DNA of 64,000 bases from CAZDWZ01 sp964509425. GTDB taxonomy: Bacteria; Bdellovibrionota_C; UBA2361; SZUA-149; CAZDWZ01. Each line of letters opens with the position of its first letter. Position 1 is the first letter of the stretch. A program made the position numbers and the translations under genes. Shown here in pieces: positions 17,785 to 25,553 of the stretch. Location: positions 41,996 to 105,995 of the forward strand of contig CAZDWZ010000015.1 in assembly GCA_964509425.1 (NCBI GenBank), in the 5' to 3' direction. The notes under the pieces were generated by a model. That model was not told where the DNA came from. It saw only the letters and a program-made list of their open reading frames with translations, and did no database searches.

Positions 17785-18960
17785 ATGAATAAAATTCAAC
17801 GACTCGAGAAAGTGCTCACAAAAAACTCCCGCCGTGTGATTGGACTCATGTCCGGGATGAGCATGGACGGAGTCGATCTGGCACTCGCCCATATCTCGGG
17901 GACCTATCCCCGCCTCGAAGTGAGATTGGAGGATAGCTATTTCCTTCCCTATCCGCTTCAACTGAAAGAGGCGCTCAAAAAACTTCGGAACGGAGGCACG
18001 ACAGGAGAAACTTCAGAGCTGAATTTCCGGGTAGCGGCTGAATTCGCCCGCTGCGTGAACCTCTTCCTCGAAGAAAGAAAGATGCCGCCCGATTCGATTG
18101 ATGCCATAGGCTCGCACGGGCAAACGGTGTTCCACCGGACCGGAGCCTCATCTGAGTTCCCGTCCACGCTGCAGATTGGCTCCGGAAGCGTCATTGCTCA
18201 GCTCACGAATATTCTTACCGTTTCTAATTTTCGCGAACGAGATCTGGCCGCCGGAGGTGTCGGAGCACCGCTCGTGCCTCTGTTTGATTTCCTCCTCTTC
18301 CGGCGCGATGACGAGCCGGTGGCACTCAATAACTTGGGAAGTATCTCGAATGTCACGGTCGTAACTCCGAACCTCGACGATGTCCTCGCCTTCGACACGG
18401 GGCCCGCAAATATGCCGATCGATTTCTTCGCTGCGCTTCTTCCCGGAAACGCCGACGGCATAGATATGGATGGAAAACTATCCGCGCAGGGAAAAGTAAT
18501 TGATGCGATGCTGCAGGACTTTCTGAAGAACCCTTTCTTCGCAAAGACTCCGCCAAAAGCTGCGGGTTTTGAAGAATTTGGTCCGCCGGTTCTTGAAGCG
18601 GTAAGAAGCCGGTTCAGCGGTCATGATCCAAAAGACCTGCTCCGAACCGGAGTCGAGTTCTCGGCAGTCACCATCAGCGATGCCTACAAAAACTTCGTGC
18701 TTCCAAAGTTTCCGAAGTTGCATTCGATAGTATTCACGGGCGGCGGAGCGAAAAACCCTACGCTGTTGAATCGCGTGCGAGAATTACTTCCAAATATCTC
18801 GATCGAATCGCTGGATACGAGCGACCGACGATTCTCCGATGCCAAGGAGGCGCTCGCTTTCGCGGTGCTGGCAAACGAAACTTTGAGCGGAAGGCCTGGG
18901 AACGTGAAGCAGGTGACGGGCGCTCGAGAGTCCGTGACACTCGGAGATATTTCGCTGTAA
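17785..18960 (+). CDS. anmK: Anhydro-N-acetylmuramic acid kinase
   Basis: 391-residue cytosolic kinase of peptidoglycan recycling, converting 1,6-anhydro-MurNAc to MurNAc-6-phosphate. It carries the family opening RVIGLMSGMSMDGVDLA and the ATP-site region GSHGQTVFHR. Other family motifs are NFRERDLAAGGVGAPLVPLFD, FDTGPANMPID and VFTGGGAKNPTLL. Length is typical. The ribosome site AGGTG precedes the ATG. It fits with the MurL/MurD2 genes elsewhere in the window as part of cell-wall metabolism, though not in one operon. Confidence 0.96.
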   Translation: MNKIQRLEKVLTKNSRRVIGLMSGMSMDGVDLALAHISGTYPRLEVRLEDSYFLPYPLQLKEALKKLRNGGTTGETSELNFRVAAEFARCVNLFLEERKMPPDSIDAIGSHGQTVFHRTGASSEFPSTLQIGSGSVIAQLTNILTVSNFRERDLAAGGVGAPLVPLFDFLLFRRDDEPVALNNLGSISNVTVVTPNLDDVLAFDTGPANMPIDFFAALLPGNADGIDMDGKLSAQGKVIDAMLQDFLKNPFFAKTPPKAAGFEEFGPPVLEAVRSRFSGHDPKDLLRTGVEFSAVTISDAYKNFVLPKFPKLHSIVFTGGGAKNPTLLNRVRELLPNISIESLDTSDRRFSDAKEALAFAVLANETLSGRPGNVKQVTGARESVTLGDISL

Positions 18961-18966
18961 AAACCA

Positions 18967-19055
18967 CTCTTTGCCTCTGTGGTTCAACAGGAAGGCGGAT
19001 CAGCGCGTCGTTACGACCTTGTTCGCGATACCTGTTGAACCACAGAGACACAGAG
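18967..19055. repeat. CAGAG-rich palindromic repeat, copy 3
   Basis: The left arm ends GCCTCTGTGGTTCAACAGG and the right arm begins CCTGTTGAACCACAGAG, a perfect 17-base match. The loop is about 40 bases and the distal ends are less well paired. It lies in the gap between anmK and the YciI gene and shares arms with the copies at 6052 and 7641. Confidence 0.85.
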
Positions 19056-19098
19056 AAAACAGTAGTTAGCCTGATTCTGAATTTTCCAGGAGACACTC

Positions 19099-19401
19099 AT
19101 GCAATTTGCAATTATCGCGTATGACGCCTCGGACGCAGAGGCCCTGAATCGCCGGCTCGCTGTGAGAACCGCGCACCTCGAGATGGGCGACGTTTATAAG
19201 GCAAAGGATCAGTTCCTCATGGCTGCGGCATTGTTAAACGACAACGAGCAAATGATGGGCTCGGTGATGATCGTCGATTTTCCTTCACGCGACGAGCTGG
19301 ATGCTTGGCTGAAGGTGGAACCCTATGTCACGGGAAACGTCTGGGAGAAAATTCAGGTCATCCCCTGCCGTGTCGGACCGAGCTTTCTCCCGAAGAAGTA
19401 A
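19099..19401 (+). CDS. YciI-family protein
   Basis: 100-residue dimeric alpha-beta-barrel protein. The opening MQFAIIAYDASDAEALNRRLAVRTAHLE has the H-D type arrangement of YciI proteins. DFPSRDELDAWLKVEPYV is the typical C-terminal motif, in which the aspartate and the acidic residues line a small-molecule pocket. The ribosome site AGGAG lies upstream. Biochemical roles in this family are mostly unknown. Confidence 0.88.
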   Translation: MQFAIIAYDASDAEALNRRLAVRTAHLEMGDVYKAKDQFLMAAALLNDNEQMMGSVMIVDFPSRDELDAWLKVEPYVTGNVWEKIQVIPCRVGPSFLPKK

Positions 19402-19440
19402 CCGGATCGGGCAAGGGAGTCTTCGCGAAACAAGCGAACC

Positions 19441-19899
19441 TCACCCGATCAGCGCTTTCGAGTTCACGTGGAAATAGAGAACTTGAAAGTCCTCACCCAC
19501 TTCGAGCAATCGGAGCGTTATTAACGCGTCACCCGATTCAAACTCGCCACGGATCCTGTAGGTCAAAACTTTGCTGAAGCCGACGCTCGGAGTAACTCCA
19601 GCAAAAATATTAACAAGTTCCGGTTCTCCCAGCTTCTTGAGGCCGCCGAGTTTTTTGAACCAACCGAACATCTTCGTAAACTCCGCTTCCGAAGTACCTT
19701 TGAATGCAGCAGGCGCCATGAATTTCTTCGCCACCTCGGGATCCCACAGGACCATCTCCGGAAGCGTTCGCATTACGTAAGGGACGGCGGTATTGGAATA
19801 CTTAATCCGCTGATATCGCCACCAACCGGCAAAACTCCCGGCGATCAGGAGTGCGATGAGCAGGATAACGCCTATACATTTGAGGAATTTTCTCAACAC
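19441..19899 (-). CDS. Membrane-anchored hypothetical protein
   Basis: 152 residues starting at a GTG. An N-terminal hydrophobic helix (about 8-28, VILLIALLIAGSFAGWW) is followed by a basic stretch and a soluble domain with many aromatic and acidic residues (about 40-152), probably outside the cytoplasm. The C-terminal half has alternating beta-like strands (VLTYRIRGEFESGDALITLRL) similar in pattern to small lipid-binding or DUF4019-like folds, but I cannot assign a family. It is monocistronic between a plus-strand gene and the hsp20 terminator region. Confidence 0.65.
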   Translation of the reverse strand: MLRKFLKCIGVILLIALLIAGSFAGWWRYQRIKYSNTAVPYVMRTLPEMVLWDPEVAKKFMAPAAFKGTSEAEFTKMFGWFKKLGGLKKLGEPELVNIFAGVTPSVGFSKVLTYRIRGEFESGDALITLRLLEVGEDFQVLYFHVNSKALIG

Positions 19900-20055
19900 G
19901 CATCCAACTGTAGCTGAATGCGGTCTTTCACTTCAAGGCAATTTGACCGCGCCACCGACGACACACGCGCGTCAGACCTGCAAAAGCAGTGAAGCTGCGA
20001 GAATTAGACAATTGGCTCGTTGTCACCTGGCGGGAGGTGGATTCTCGCGACCCAA

Positions 20056-20089
20056 ATAAAAACGGGGCGGATGGAAATCACCCGCCCCG
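20056..20089 (-). terminator. Rho-independent terminator of hsp20
   Basis: On the minus strand GGGGCGG and CCGCCCC form a GC-rich stem around an 11-base spacer, followed by GTTTTTAT. It sits 54 bases past the hsp20 stop in the correct orientation. Confidence 0.8.
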
Positions 20090-20142
20090 CCGCTATCGAG
20101 AGAGACAAGACTCGATAACGCAGAGAACGTATCTCCGAAAGC

Positions 20143-20628
20143 TTAGCTAATCTGAATTTTTTTCAGCTTTGCCGCTTCCGATTTCTTAACCTTGATTCTC
20201 AAAACTCCGTCTTGAGCCTTGGCCTCTACTCCCTCGGGATTGACATCCGCAGGAAATCGCAGAGCTCGTTCGAATTTGCCGTGGAAAGTTTCCTTCCGGT
20301 GGAGCTGCTTTTTCTGCTCCGTTTCTTCCCATTTTTTCTCGCCGCGAATTCGAAGCTCTCGTCCTTCAAGAGTCACTTCAACGGCTTCAGGTGAAACTCC
20401 CGGAAGCTCAGCCTCAACAACATAGTGATCATCCTCTTCCCAGATGTTCATAACCGGCATGAAACCCTGGCCATTCTGAGTTGCCGTCGACTCCGCCGGA
20501 GCGAGCGAACCGCCAAGAAGGGCGTCGCAAAGCTGAGAAAAATCTCCATACAAGCGCTCAAAAGGCACGAAACCTCTTGAAAATGAGCGCGATGGAAAAG
20601 ATCGTGATGTTGCAAGTCCGTTATTCAT
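20143..20628 (-). CDS. Hsp20-family small heat-shock protein
   Basis: 161-residue ATP-independent holdase chaperone. An N-terminal flexible region (about 1-50) is followed by an alpha-crystallin domain from MPVMNIWEEDDHYVVEAELPG to GVLRIKVKKSE. This includes the conserved FERALRFPADVNPEGVEAKAQDGVL segment, with the A-x-x-x-G-V-L motif near residue 145. The C-terminal I-x-I-like tail is KKIQIS. A strong GAGGAGG ribosome site precedes the ATG. The gene is divergent from rnpB and ends in its own terminator. Confidence 0.94.
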   Translation of the reverse strand: MNNGLATSRSFPSRSFSRGFVPFERLYGDFSQLCDALLGGSLAPAESTATQNGQGFMPVMNIWEEDDHYVVEAELPGVSPEAVEVTLEGRELRIRGEKKWEETEQKKQLHRKETFHGKFERALRFPADVNPEGVEAKAQDGVLRIKVKKSEAAKLKKIQIS

Positions 20629-20833
20629 AAATCCTCCTCATCTCAATAAAAACACATGCGGAAAGAATCCAGTCGGGAATAAAACTCAGGAGCACCCCGA
20701 ATGTTTCTCTCTCACTGAAAAACAGATAAGCACGGTGTTTCTGCCTCGCAACTCTCTCTGAAAATTTTTTCATCACGCCTATAACACTCTTGTACTTCTT
20801 GACTTTTCTCCTCTTCCGGCGCACGTACTCGGC

Positions 20834-21255
20834 GCCGAAGATCTTCGGATGAACGCTGTTCTGCCTCGGTGGGAGCGCAAGCTTTCGCCGGGGTGAAAAT
20901 AGAGGAAAGTCGGGACACCACAGAGTATGCCGGCTGTTAACCACAGCCTGGGGCGACCCAGAGAAAGTGCAACAGAAAGCAAACGGCCCTTCGCTCGTGA
21001 AAGCGAGAGGAAGAGCAAAGGTGAAACGGTGGAGTAAGAGCCCACCAGCGCCGGAGGAGACTTCGGCGGCTCGGTAAACCTCGGCAGGTGCAAGACCAAA
21101 TAAGGGCACCGTGAACTCTTCGAAAGAAGTGCGTCCCGGAACTACTCGTTCCGAGAGTGCCCGGGTGTGTCGCTTAGATGAATGTTCATCGCGCTTGAAT
21201 AGGTTCTTCGGAATCTCTTCAGGCGTACAGAATCCTGCTTACAGAGATCTTCGGC
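20834..21255 (+). ncRNA. rnpB: RNase P RNA
   Basis: Catalytic RNA that removes tRNA 5' leaders. Helix P1 is formed by GCCGAAGATCT at the 5' end and its perfect complement AGATCTTCGGC at the 3' end. The universally conserved GAGGAAAGTC lies near 20912, the CAGAAAGCAAA region and GTAAGAGCCCACC follow, and the end motif ACAGAATCCTGCTTAC pairs in the core. About 422 bases, the size of a type A RNA. A run of T follows P1 and may terminate it. No protein overlaps it convincingly. Confidence 0.93.
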
Positions 21256-21319
21256 TTTTTCGATTGTTTTATTCTTCGCAAGATTGCGCGCTGTCGAGAT
21301 TTCGGCAGCGCTGCAGTGC

Positions 21320-21964
21320 TTACAACTGCCGCCGCCCTTGAATTGCGTGAGTAAGAGTCAGCTCGTCCGCGTATTCCAGATCACCGCCTTTCGGAATACC
21401 TTGCGCTATCCGGCTCACACGAACGGTCGTATGCTCGAGCGCCTGGGCAATGTAGAGTGCTGTTGCATCGCCTTCAACCGTCGTCCCCGTCGCGAGAATC
21501 ACTTCCAAAATTTGAGCTTCAGGCGAGGCTTCGTGCTTTCCGTTCAGGCCCAGCCGCGCGAGAAGCTGCGGAAGTTTTGTTTGCTCGGGCTGAACTCCCC
21601 TCATCGGCGACCAAAGTCCATGCAACACATGATATCGTCCCCGATATCCTCCACTTCGCTCGATGGAGAGGACATCCGAGGGTTTTTCCACGACACAAAT
21701 CGTCGTCGCATCACGTCCTGGCTCTTCGCAAATTGGACAACAATCGCCTTCTGACAGAGCAAAACATTCTCGGCAAAGCAGAGTCCGTTCTCTTGCTTCC
21801 AAGATCGCTTCAGCGAGTGAGATGGAGACTGCGGGTGGCTTGCCGATGAGATGGTTCGCGAGGCGGATGGCGCTTTTCTCACCGACTGATGGAAGCTTAG
21901 TCAGCTCATGAATGAGTCGTTGGAGTGCCGGGGGGAAACCTTTCTTCGGGGAGGCTCTATACAT
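21320..21964 (-). CDS. recR: Recombination mediator protein RecR
   Basis: 214-residue protein that with RecO and RecF loads RecA at gaps. The order is a helix-hairpin-helix (LTKLPSVGEKSAIRLANHL), a four-cysteine zinc finger (CRECFALSEGDCCPIC) and a Toprim domain (TICVVEKPSDVLSIERSG, ATGTTVEGDATALYI). The C-terminal tail has the G-I-P-x-G-G-D-L-E-Y-A-D motif. It lies 8 bases after dnaX on the same strand. The ybaB/ebfC gene that often sits between dnaX and recR is absent here. Confidence 0.96.
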   Translation of the reverse strand: MYRASPKKGFPPALQRLIHELTKLPSVGEKSAIRLANHLIGKPPAVSISLAEAILEARERTLLCRECFALSEGDCCPICEEPGRDATTICVVEKPSDVLSIERSGGYRGRYHVLHGLWSPMRGVQPEQTKLPQLLARLGLNGKHEASPEAQILEVILATGTTVEGDATALYIAQALEHTTVRVSRIAQGIPKGGDLEYADELTLTHAIQGRRQL

Positions 21965-21972
21965 ACTTCCGG

Positions 21973-23802
21973 TTACTTTTCGTCAGGCTCAGCCATCCCG
22001 GGAATTATACGCTCAATGGCGCTTCCTTCAAAGACCGAGAGTGCAGCCTGCACCAACGGATCTCTCCGGGCTTCGGCTTCAAGACGCATTTTCCGGTTTT
22101 GTTCTTGCTCTTTTTCTTTCACAGCAACCGAAGCGGTGGGAACTTCCGAAAGCGGGAGGACGCGAACATCCCAGTTCGGCTGCGAAGAGAAAGCCGCAAG
22201 GTTGTCTTTTAGCGAGTTGATCGACGCGGGCTCGGAAAGAGAACCGAAATCAAATGGTCCCGCTTCGATGACGAGCCGTCCTCGAACGAAGAGCTTTGGC
22301 GACACCCGCCGGAGATACGCTGCGAGAACCAGCTCCGAGCGGGCATCCTTCAGAAAGCCGAGAAACCCTTCCCAAGAAATCGCCTCAGCAAGCCGCTCTT
22401 CCGGCTGATGAGGCAGAGGAGCCGGACCGGAAGGAGCCCGAGCAGCAGACTGCTGAGTCGGAGCAGGCTCGGAGACGACACGAACGGGGGCCGTCGCCGG
22501 GCGCGAAGCTTCTGGAGAAACCGCGAGCTCAGGACGAGCCGCAGACTCGGCGCGCTTTCCCGGGGAAGACGAACGCATCGATGAGGGCACACCGGTGCCC
22601 GAACCCTCGGGAAGTCTCGCCAGCAATTCACCAAGAGGTAACAGAGACGAAAGCGTCGCCATTTTTGCCACGCCCGCCTCCAAGACGTATCGCGGAAAGG
22701 CGCTCGTAACCGCGTTTCTCGCGGTTTGCTCTGCGATATCGAAAAGGCGTTGTATGTCGAAGGCCTCCTTCTCTTGAACCTGCTCTGATAACTTTTTTAG
22801 TTCGGCCTGAGAGAGCTCGAGCACCCGGCGCAGAACGGAAGCTCCGTTCTGCGTCGAGGACAAAAGCTTCACCATGAGAAGGTTTCGCCAATGCCGCAGA
22901 AAATCAGCAACGAAAGTCCGCACATCGATGCTTTGCGTAAATGCTTCATCGAGCAACGAAAACGTCTCGTCTAAGCGAGCAGCAAACACTGCCTCACTGA
23001 GGCGAAGATAAAATCCAGAATCGACAACTCCCAAAAGTTGCGAAGCGGTCTCAGGAGTAATTTTCCCCGAGGAAAAAGCGACCAGACGATCGAGCATGGA
23101 TTGTGCGTCGCGCATTCCGCCGCGAGCTTTCGACGCAATGAACTCGAGCACCTCATCGTCAACTTCGGCATTCTCCGCTGCCGAAATTTGCCGAAGACTT
23201 TCGACCATAACGGGAATAGGGAGTCTGCGGAAATCATGACGCTGACAACGCGAGAGTACCGTGTCTGGAATTTTGTGCGGCTCGGTCGTGGCGAAAATGA
23301 AAACGGTATTTGGCGGCGGCTCCTCCAGGCTCTTCAAAAGCGCATTAAACGCAGCGATGGAGAGCATGTGAACTTCGTCAATGATGTAGATTTTATAGCG
23401 GGAGCCCGGAGGCGGAACGGAGCGAAGCGAATCAATGAGGTCGCGAACATTATCGACGCTGTTGTTCGACGCTCCATCGACCTCCCAAACAGCCAGATTC
23501 GCCGAGCGCGCAATCTCCTTACAGTTCGCGCATTCTCCACACGGCTCAACGAGCAACACGGGATCGGCACCGGATGGAATGTCGGCGTACTTCGGAATCT
23601 CCCGACCGGCACAGTTCAGCGCCCGGGCGAAAACACGCGCTGATGTCGTCTTTCCGGTTCCTCGCGGTCCAGTGAGCACCACCGCGTGCGGCACTCGGTC
23701 GAGCAGGATCGCATTGGCCAAGGCTTTCGTTACCTGTTCTTGGCCGACGATTGAAGAGAAAGTTTGAGGACGAAAACGGCGGGCGAGGACTTGATAGGAC
23801 AT
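21973..23802 (-). CDS. dnaX: DNA polymerase III clamp-loader subunit tau/gamma
   Basis: 609 residues from the ATG at 23802, whose opening MSYQVLARRFRPQTFSSIVGQE matches the family; the upstream extension to 23916 does not. Walker A is GPRGTGKTTSA. A four-cysteine zinc module (CAGREIP to CGECANC) follows, with Walker B IIDEVHMLS and sensor 1 ATTEPHKIPDTVLSRCQ. The C-terminal part is proline/alanine-rich and then a tau-like domain. The gene is preceded by the SRP RNA and followed by recR, a gene order seen in many proteobacteria. Confidence 0.96.
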   Translation of the reverse strand: MSYQVLARRFRPQTFSSIVGQEQVTKALANAILLDRVPHAVVLTGPRGTGKTTSARVFARALNCAGREIPKYADIPSGADPVLLVEPCGECANCKEIARSANLAVWEVDGASNNSVDNVRDLIDSLRSVPPPGSRYKIYIIDEVHMLSIAAFNALLKSLEEPPPNTVFIFATTEPHKIPDTVLSRCQRHDFRRLPIPVMVESLRQISAAENAEVDDEVLEFIASKARGGMRDAQSMLDRLVAFSSGKITPETASQLLGVVDSGFYLRLSEAVFAARLDETFSLLDEAFTQSIDVRTFVADFLRHWRNLLMVKLLSSTQNGASVLRRVLELSQAELKKLSEQVQEKEAFDIQRLFDIAEQTARNAVTSAFPRYVLEAGVAKMATLSSLLPLGELLARLPEGSGTGVPSSMRSSSPGKRAESAARPELAVSPEASRPATAPVRVVSEPAPTQQSAARAPSGPAPLPHQPEERLAEAISWEGFLGFLKDARSELVLAAYLRRVSPKLFVRGRLVIEAGPFDFGSLSEPASINSLKDNLAAFSSQPNWDVRVLPLSEVPTASVAVKEKEQEQNRKMRLEAEARRDPLVQAALSVFEGSAIERIIPGMAEPDEK

Positions 23803-23971
23803 AGATACCAACAGATGATGTACACCCACCTCAGATGTACTTTTCCGAAGGCATTTGCGTCTGAGGGAGTCGAAACATTCAGACCAGCGATGTGTGCGAC
23901 TGCACACGAGCAGCAAAGGAACTCTGCAAAACGAGTTTCGACACCAAACTCCGCCGCCACAAGAAAAGTAC

Positions 23972-24098
23972 TTTCGAGAGGCGGAGTTTCGTCTGAGACG
24001 AGGCGCGGGTTTAGAAAAAAAGCGGAGTCGGCCTGTAGGCCGTCGAGCATTTTTTTAAACCCGCAACGAAGTATCAGGCGAAAATCCGCCTCTCGAAA
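23972..24098. repeat. Long-hairpin repeat family H, copy 3
   Basis: The outer arms TTTCGAGAGGCGGA and TCCGCCTCTCGAAA are perfectly complementary over 14 bases. Further in, CGGGTTTA pairs with TAAACCCG, a run of A pairs with a run of T, and CGGCCT with AGGCCG at the tip. Internal motifs TCTGAGACGAGG and AACGAAGTATCAGG match the copies near 9500. It lies between the SRP RNA and dnaX. Confidence 0.8.
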
Positions 24099-24191
24099 CG
24101 CCGGGGAGCGCGACACAGAAGTTGTGCGCTACCGTTGCTTCCTTTCGGATCTGGCGGGGTTCACGCGGACCCCTTGCACGAACCCCGGCCC
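24099..24191 (-). ncRNA. ffs: Signal recognition particle RNA (4.5S type)
   Basis: On the minus strand GGCCGGGG pairs with CCCCGGC to close a single long hairpin of about 93 bases. The apical domain holds CCAGATCCGAAAGGAAGCAA, the conserved SRP domain IV sequence that binds Ffh (the usual form is CAGGTCCGGAAGGAAGCAG). Position just upstream of dnaX supports the call. It lacks an Alu domain, as in most Gram-negative bacteria. Confidence 0.9.
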
Positions 24192-24391
24192 GTCTCTCGT
24201 AACGCGAATTTAAATACCGGGCAAGTTCGCAGGAAAAGACAGTTTACGGCTTGAAGGGCTTAGGCTAAAGAGGAAGGCCCTTCGCGGAGGGTCACTCCAC
24301 AATTTTTCCGCCTGCGCTGCGCCATCCGGCGGCCACCCGACCTCCCCCGTCCTTTGGGGAAAGGCGGGCTAGCCCCGCTGCAGCGAAGGCG

Positions 24392-24479
24392 GGAGAGGTG
24401 TCCGAGTGGTTTAAGGTGCACGCTTGGAAAGCGTGTGTGCCCTAATCCGGCACCGGGGGTTCGAATCCCCCCCTCTCCG
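24392..24479 (+). tRNA. tRNA-Ser (anticodon GGA)
   Basis: The acceptor GGAGAGG pairs with CCTCTCC, with discriminator G. The anticodon arm is GCTTGGAAAGC with GGA. A long variable arm, typical of serine tRNA, and the T loop GGTTCGAATCC are present. CCA is not encoded. It is immediately followed by the structured cassette at 24480. Confidence 0.95.
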
Positions 24480-24595
24480 GTCTTCGCTCGCGGTAGCGAG
24501 CTTCGCCCCGGCGAGCCGGTCGTATCGCGAGCGAAGACCGTCGCGGCGTAGCTCCAAAGGAGCGAAGCCGGACCCCGGCCGCACCACCAAAGCCC
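24480..24595 (+). repeat. tRNA-Ser-linked structured cassette, copy 1
   Basis: It starts at the first base after tRNA-Ser(GGA). The main stem is TCTTCGCTCGC with GCGAGCGAAGA. A second small hairpin, GCTCCAAAGGAGC, and a GCCGGACCCCGG end follow. Almost identical sequence follows tRNA-Ser(GCT) at 55827, and related ones follow the other two serine tRNAs. The 330 bases from here to 24925 otherwise hold a C-rich low-complexity stretch and no gene I can support. Confidence 0.85.
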
Positions 24596-24924
24596 AGCCC
24601 CCCAACCTCCGCAACAAGAGGATCGCAGAGACCCCAAACTCTCCCCGACCCCAAACTCTCCCCCCAATAACCGCCCACCGGAAACACTGAGCAATAGCGC
24701 ATAAATTACCGATATAATTTTCCTTCGGTTCCCGCCGGCCAAGCTCAAAAAAAAAGATGAGTAGAAGCTGCATGCGGCACATCTCCTTTTTTTCGGCGGA
24801 CGGTCGATCAGCACATGCTTGAGTAGAAACGGAGAAAAAGGTTTGACAAGATTTCCCTCGCCAATCATCCCAATCTCGATGATGCTGCCAAGACTAAGGC
24901 GAAGCCGCTCAACGCAAGGACCGG

Positions 24925-25395
24925 ATGGAACTTCAGAATCCGAACTCAAAAAACGACATCGCAGGTCACCTCTTTTCACTCCGACTGCTGAGCGTGGTAT
25001 TTGTGGTAAGCATACTCATTTACATGGGACTCGTGTACAGCGGCCAGTTCGCGCGGCCGGCAGGAACGACAGTTGACAACACCCTGGTGTCAATCCTGCT
25101 CGCCGTAGGAATGGCGGAGATCATCATCGCAAAGCCGCTTGCAAAATTCATGCGCCAATCCATGAAAAAAGGCTTGAGCCCTCAGCCCGACGGAAGCACT
25201 CCTCCGAAGCCTAAATCAAGCGCAATCTTTTCTTCGACTCTGGTCTATCTCGCGATCACTGAGGCCGGCGCGTTAGTCGGCTTCGTCGCCTCATTCATTT
25301 CAGGATCGCTCATGCCGTGCCTCATCCTCGGCGGCTTCGCCATCCTTTCGATTCTGCTTAACTGGCCCAAGGAAGAGCTGTTCCACGCCGAATAA
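24925..25395 (+). CDS. Four-helix inner-membrane protein of unknown function
   Basis: 156 residues with about four membrane helices (near 22-42, 52-68, 96-118 and 122-145), separated by a short charged loop (KFMRQSMKKGLSPQP). The pattern of small residues in AGALVGFVASFISGS is reminiscent of small transporter or ATP-synthase c-like helices, but no family can be named. It stands alone between the tRNA-Ser(GGA) region and the DUF255 gene. Confidence 0.7.
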   Translation: MELQNPNSKNDIAGHLFSLRLLSVVFVVSILIYMGLVYSGQFARPAGTTVDNTLVSILLAVGMAEIIIAKPLAKFMRQSMKKGLSPQPDGSTPPKPKSSAIFSSTLVYLAITEAGALVGFVASFISGSLMPCLILGGFAILSILLNWPKEELFHAE

Positions 25396-25466
25396 TCCTG
25401 CACACAGAAATGCGGCATTCTCTCGCATGCCATGGTAAATGCGGATACCGCATCACGTGTCCGGCG

Positions 25467-25520
25467 CGACCGGCGCGACCGGTGCGACCGGTGCGACCGG
25501 TGCGACCGGTGCGACCGGTG
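25467..25520. repeat. 9-bp tandem repeat (VNTR-like)
   Basis: Six head-to-tail copies of CGACCGGTG (the first with C in place of T), plus a partial one in front. It ends about 33 bases before the start codon of the DUF255 gene, so copy number changes could alter spacing of its promoter or leader. Confidence 0.95.
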
Positions 25521-25553
25521 CGATGAGTCGAGTATCAATTCACGGAGATTTTC

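Noticed and set aside
20621..21109. Minus-strand frame of 162 codons over the rnpB region
   Set aside because: The region folds as RNase P RNA with all conserved motifs; the frame is accidental.
24260..24979. 239-codon minus-strand frame across tRNA-Ser(GGA) and its cassette
   Set aside because: It overlaps a certain tRNA and a structured repeat, has low-complexity residues and no known relative.
25467..25520. Short regularly spaced repeats resembling a CRISPR array
   Set aside because: Units are 9 bp with no spacers, and no cas gene is in the window; it is a simple tandem repeat.
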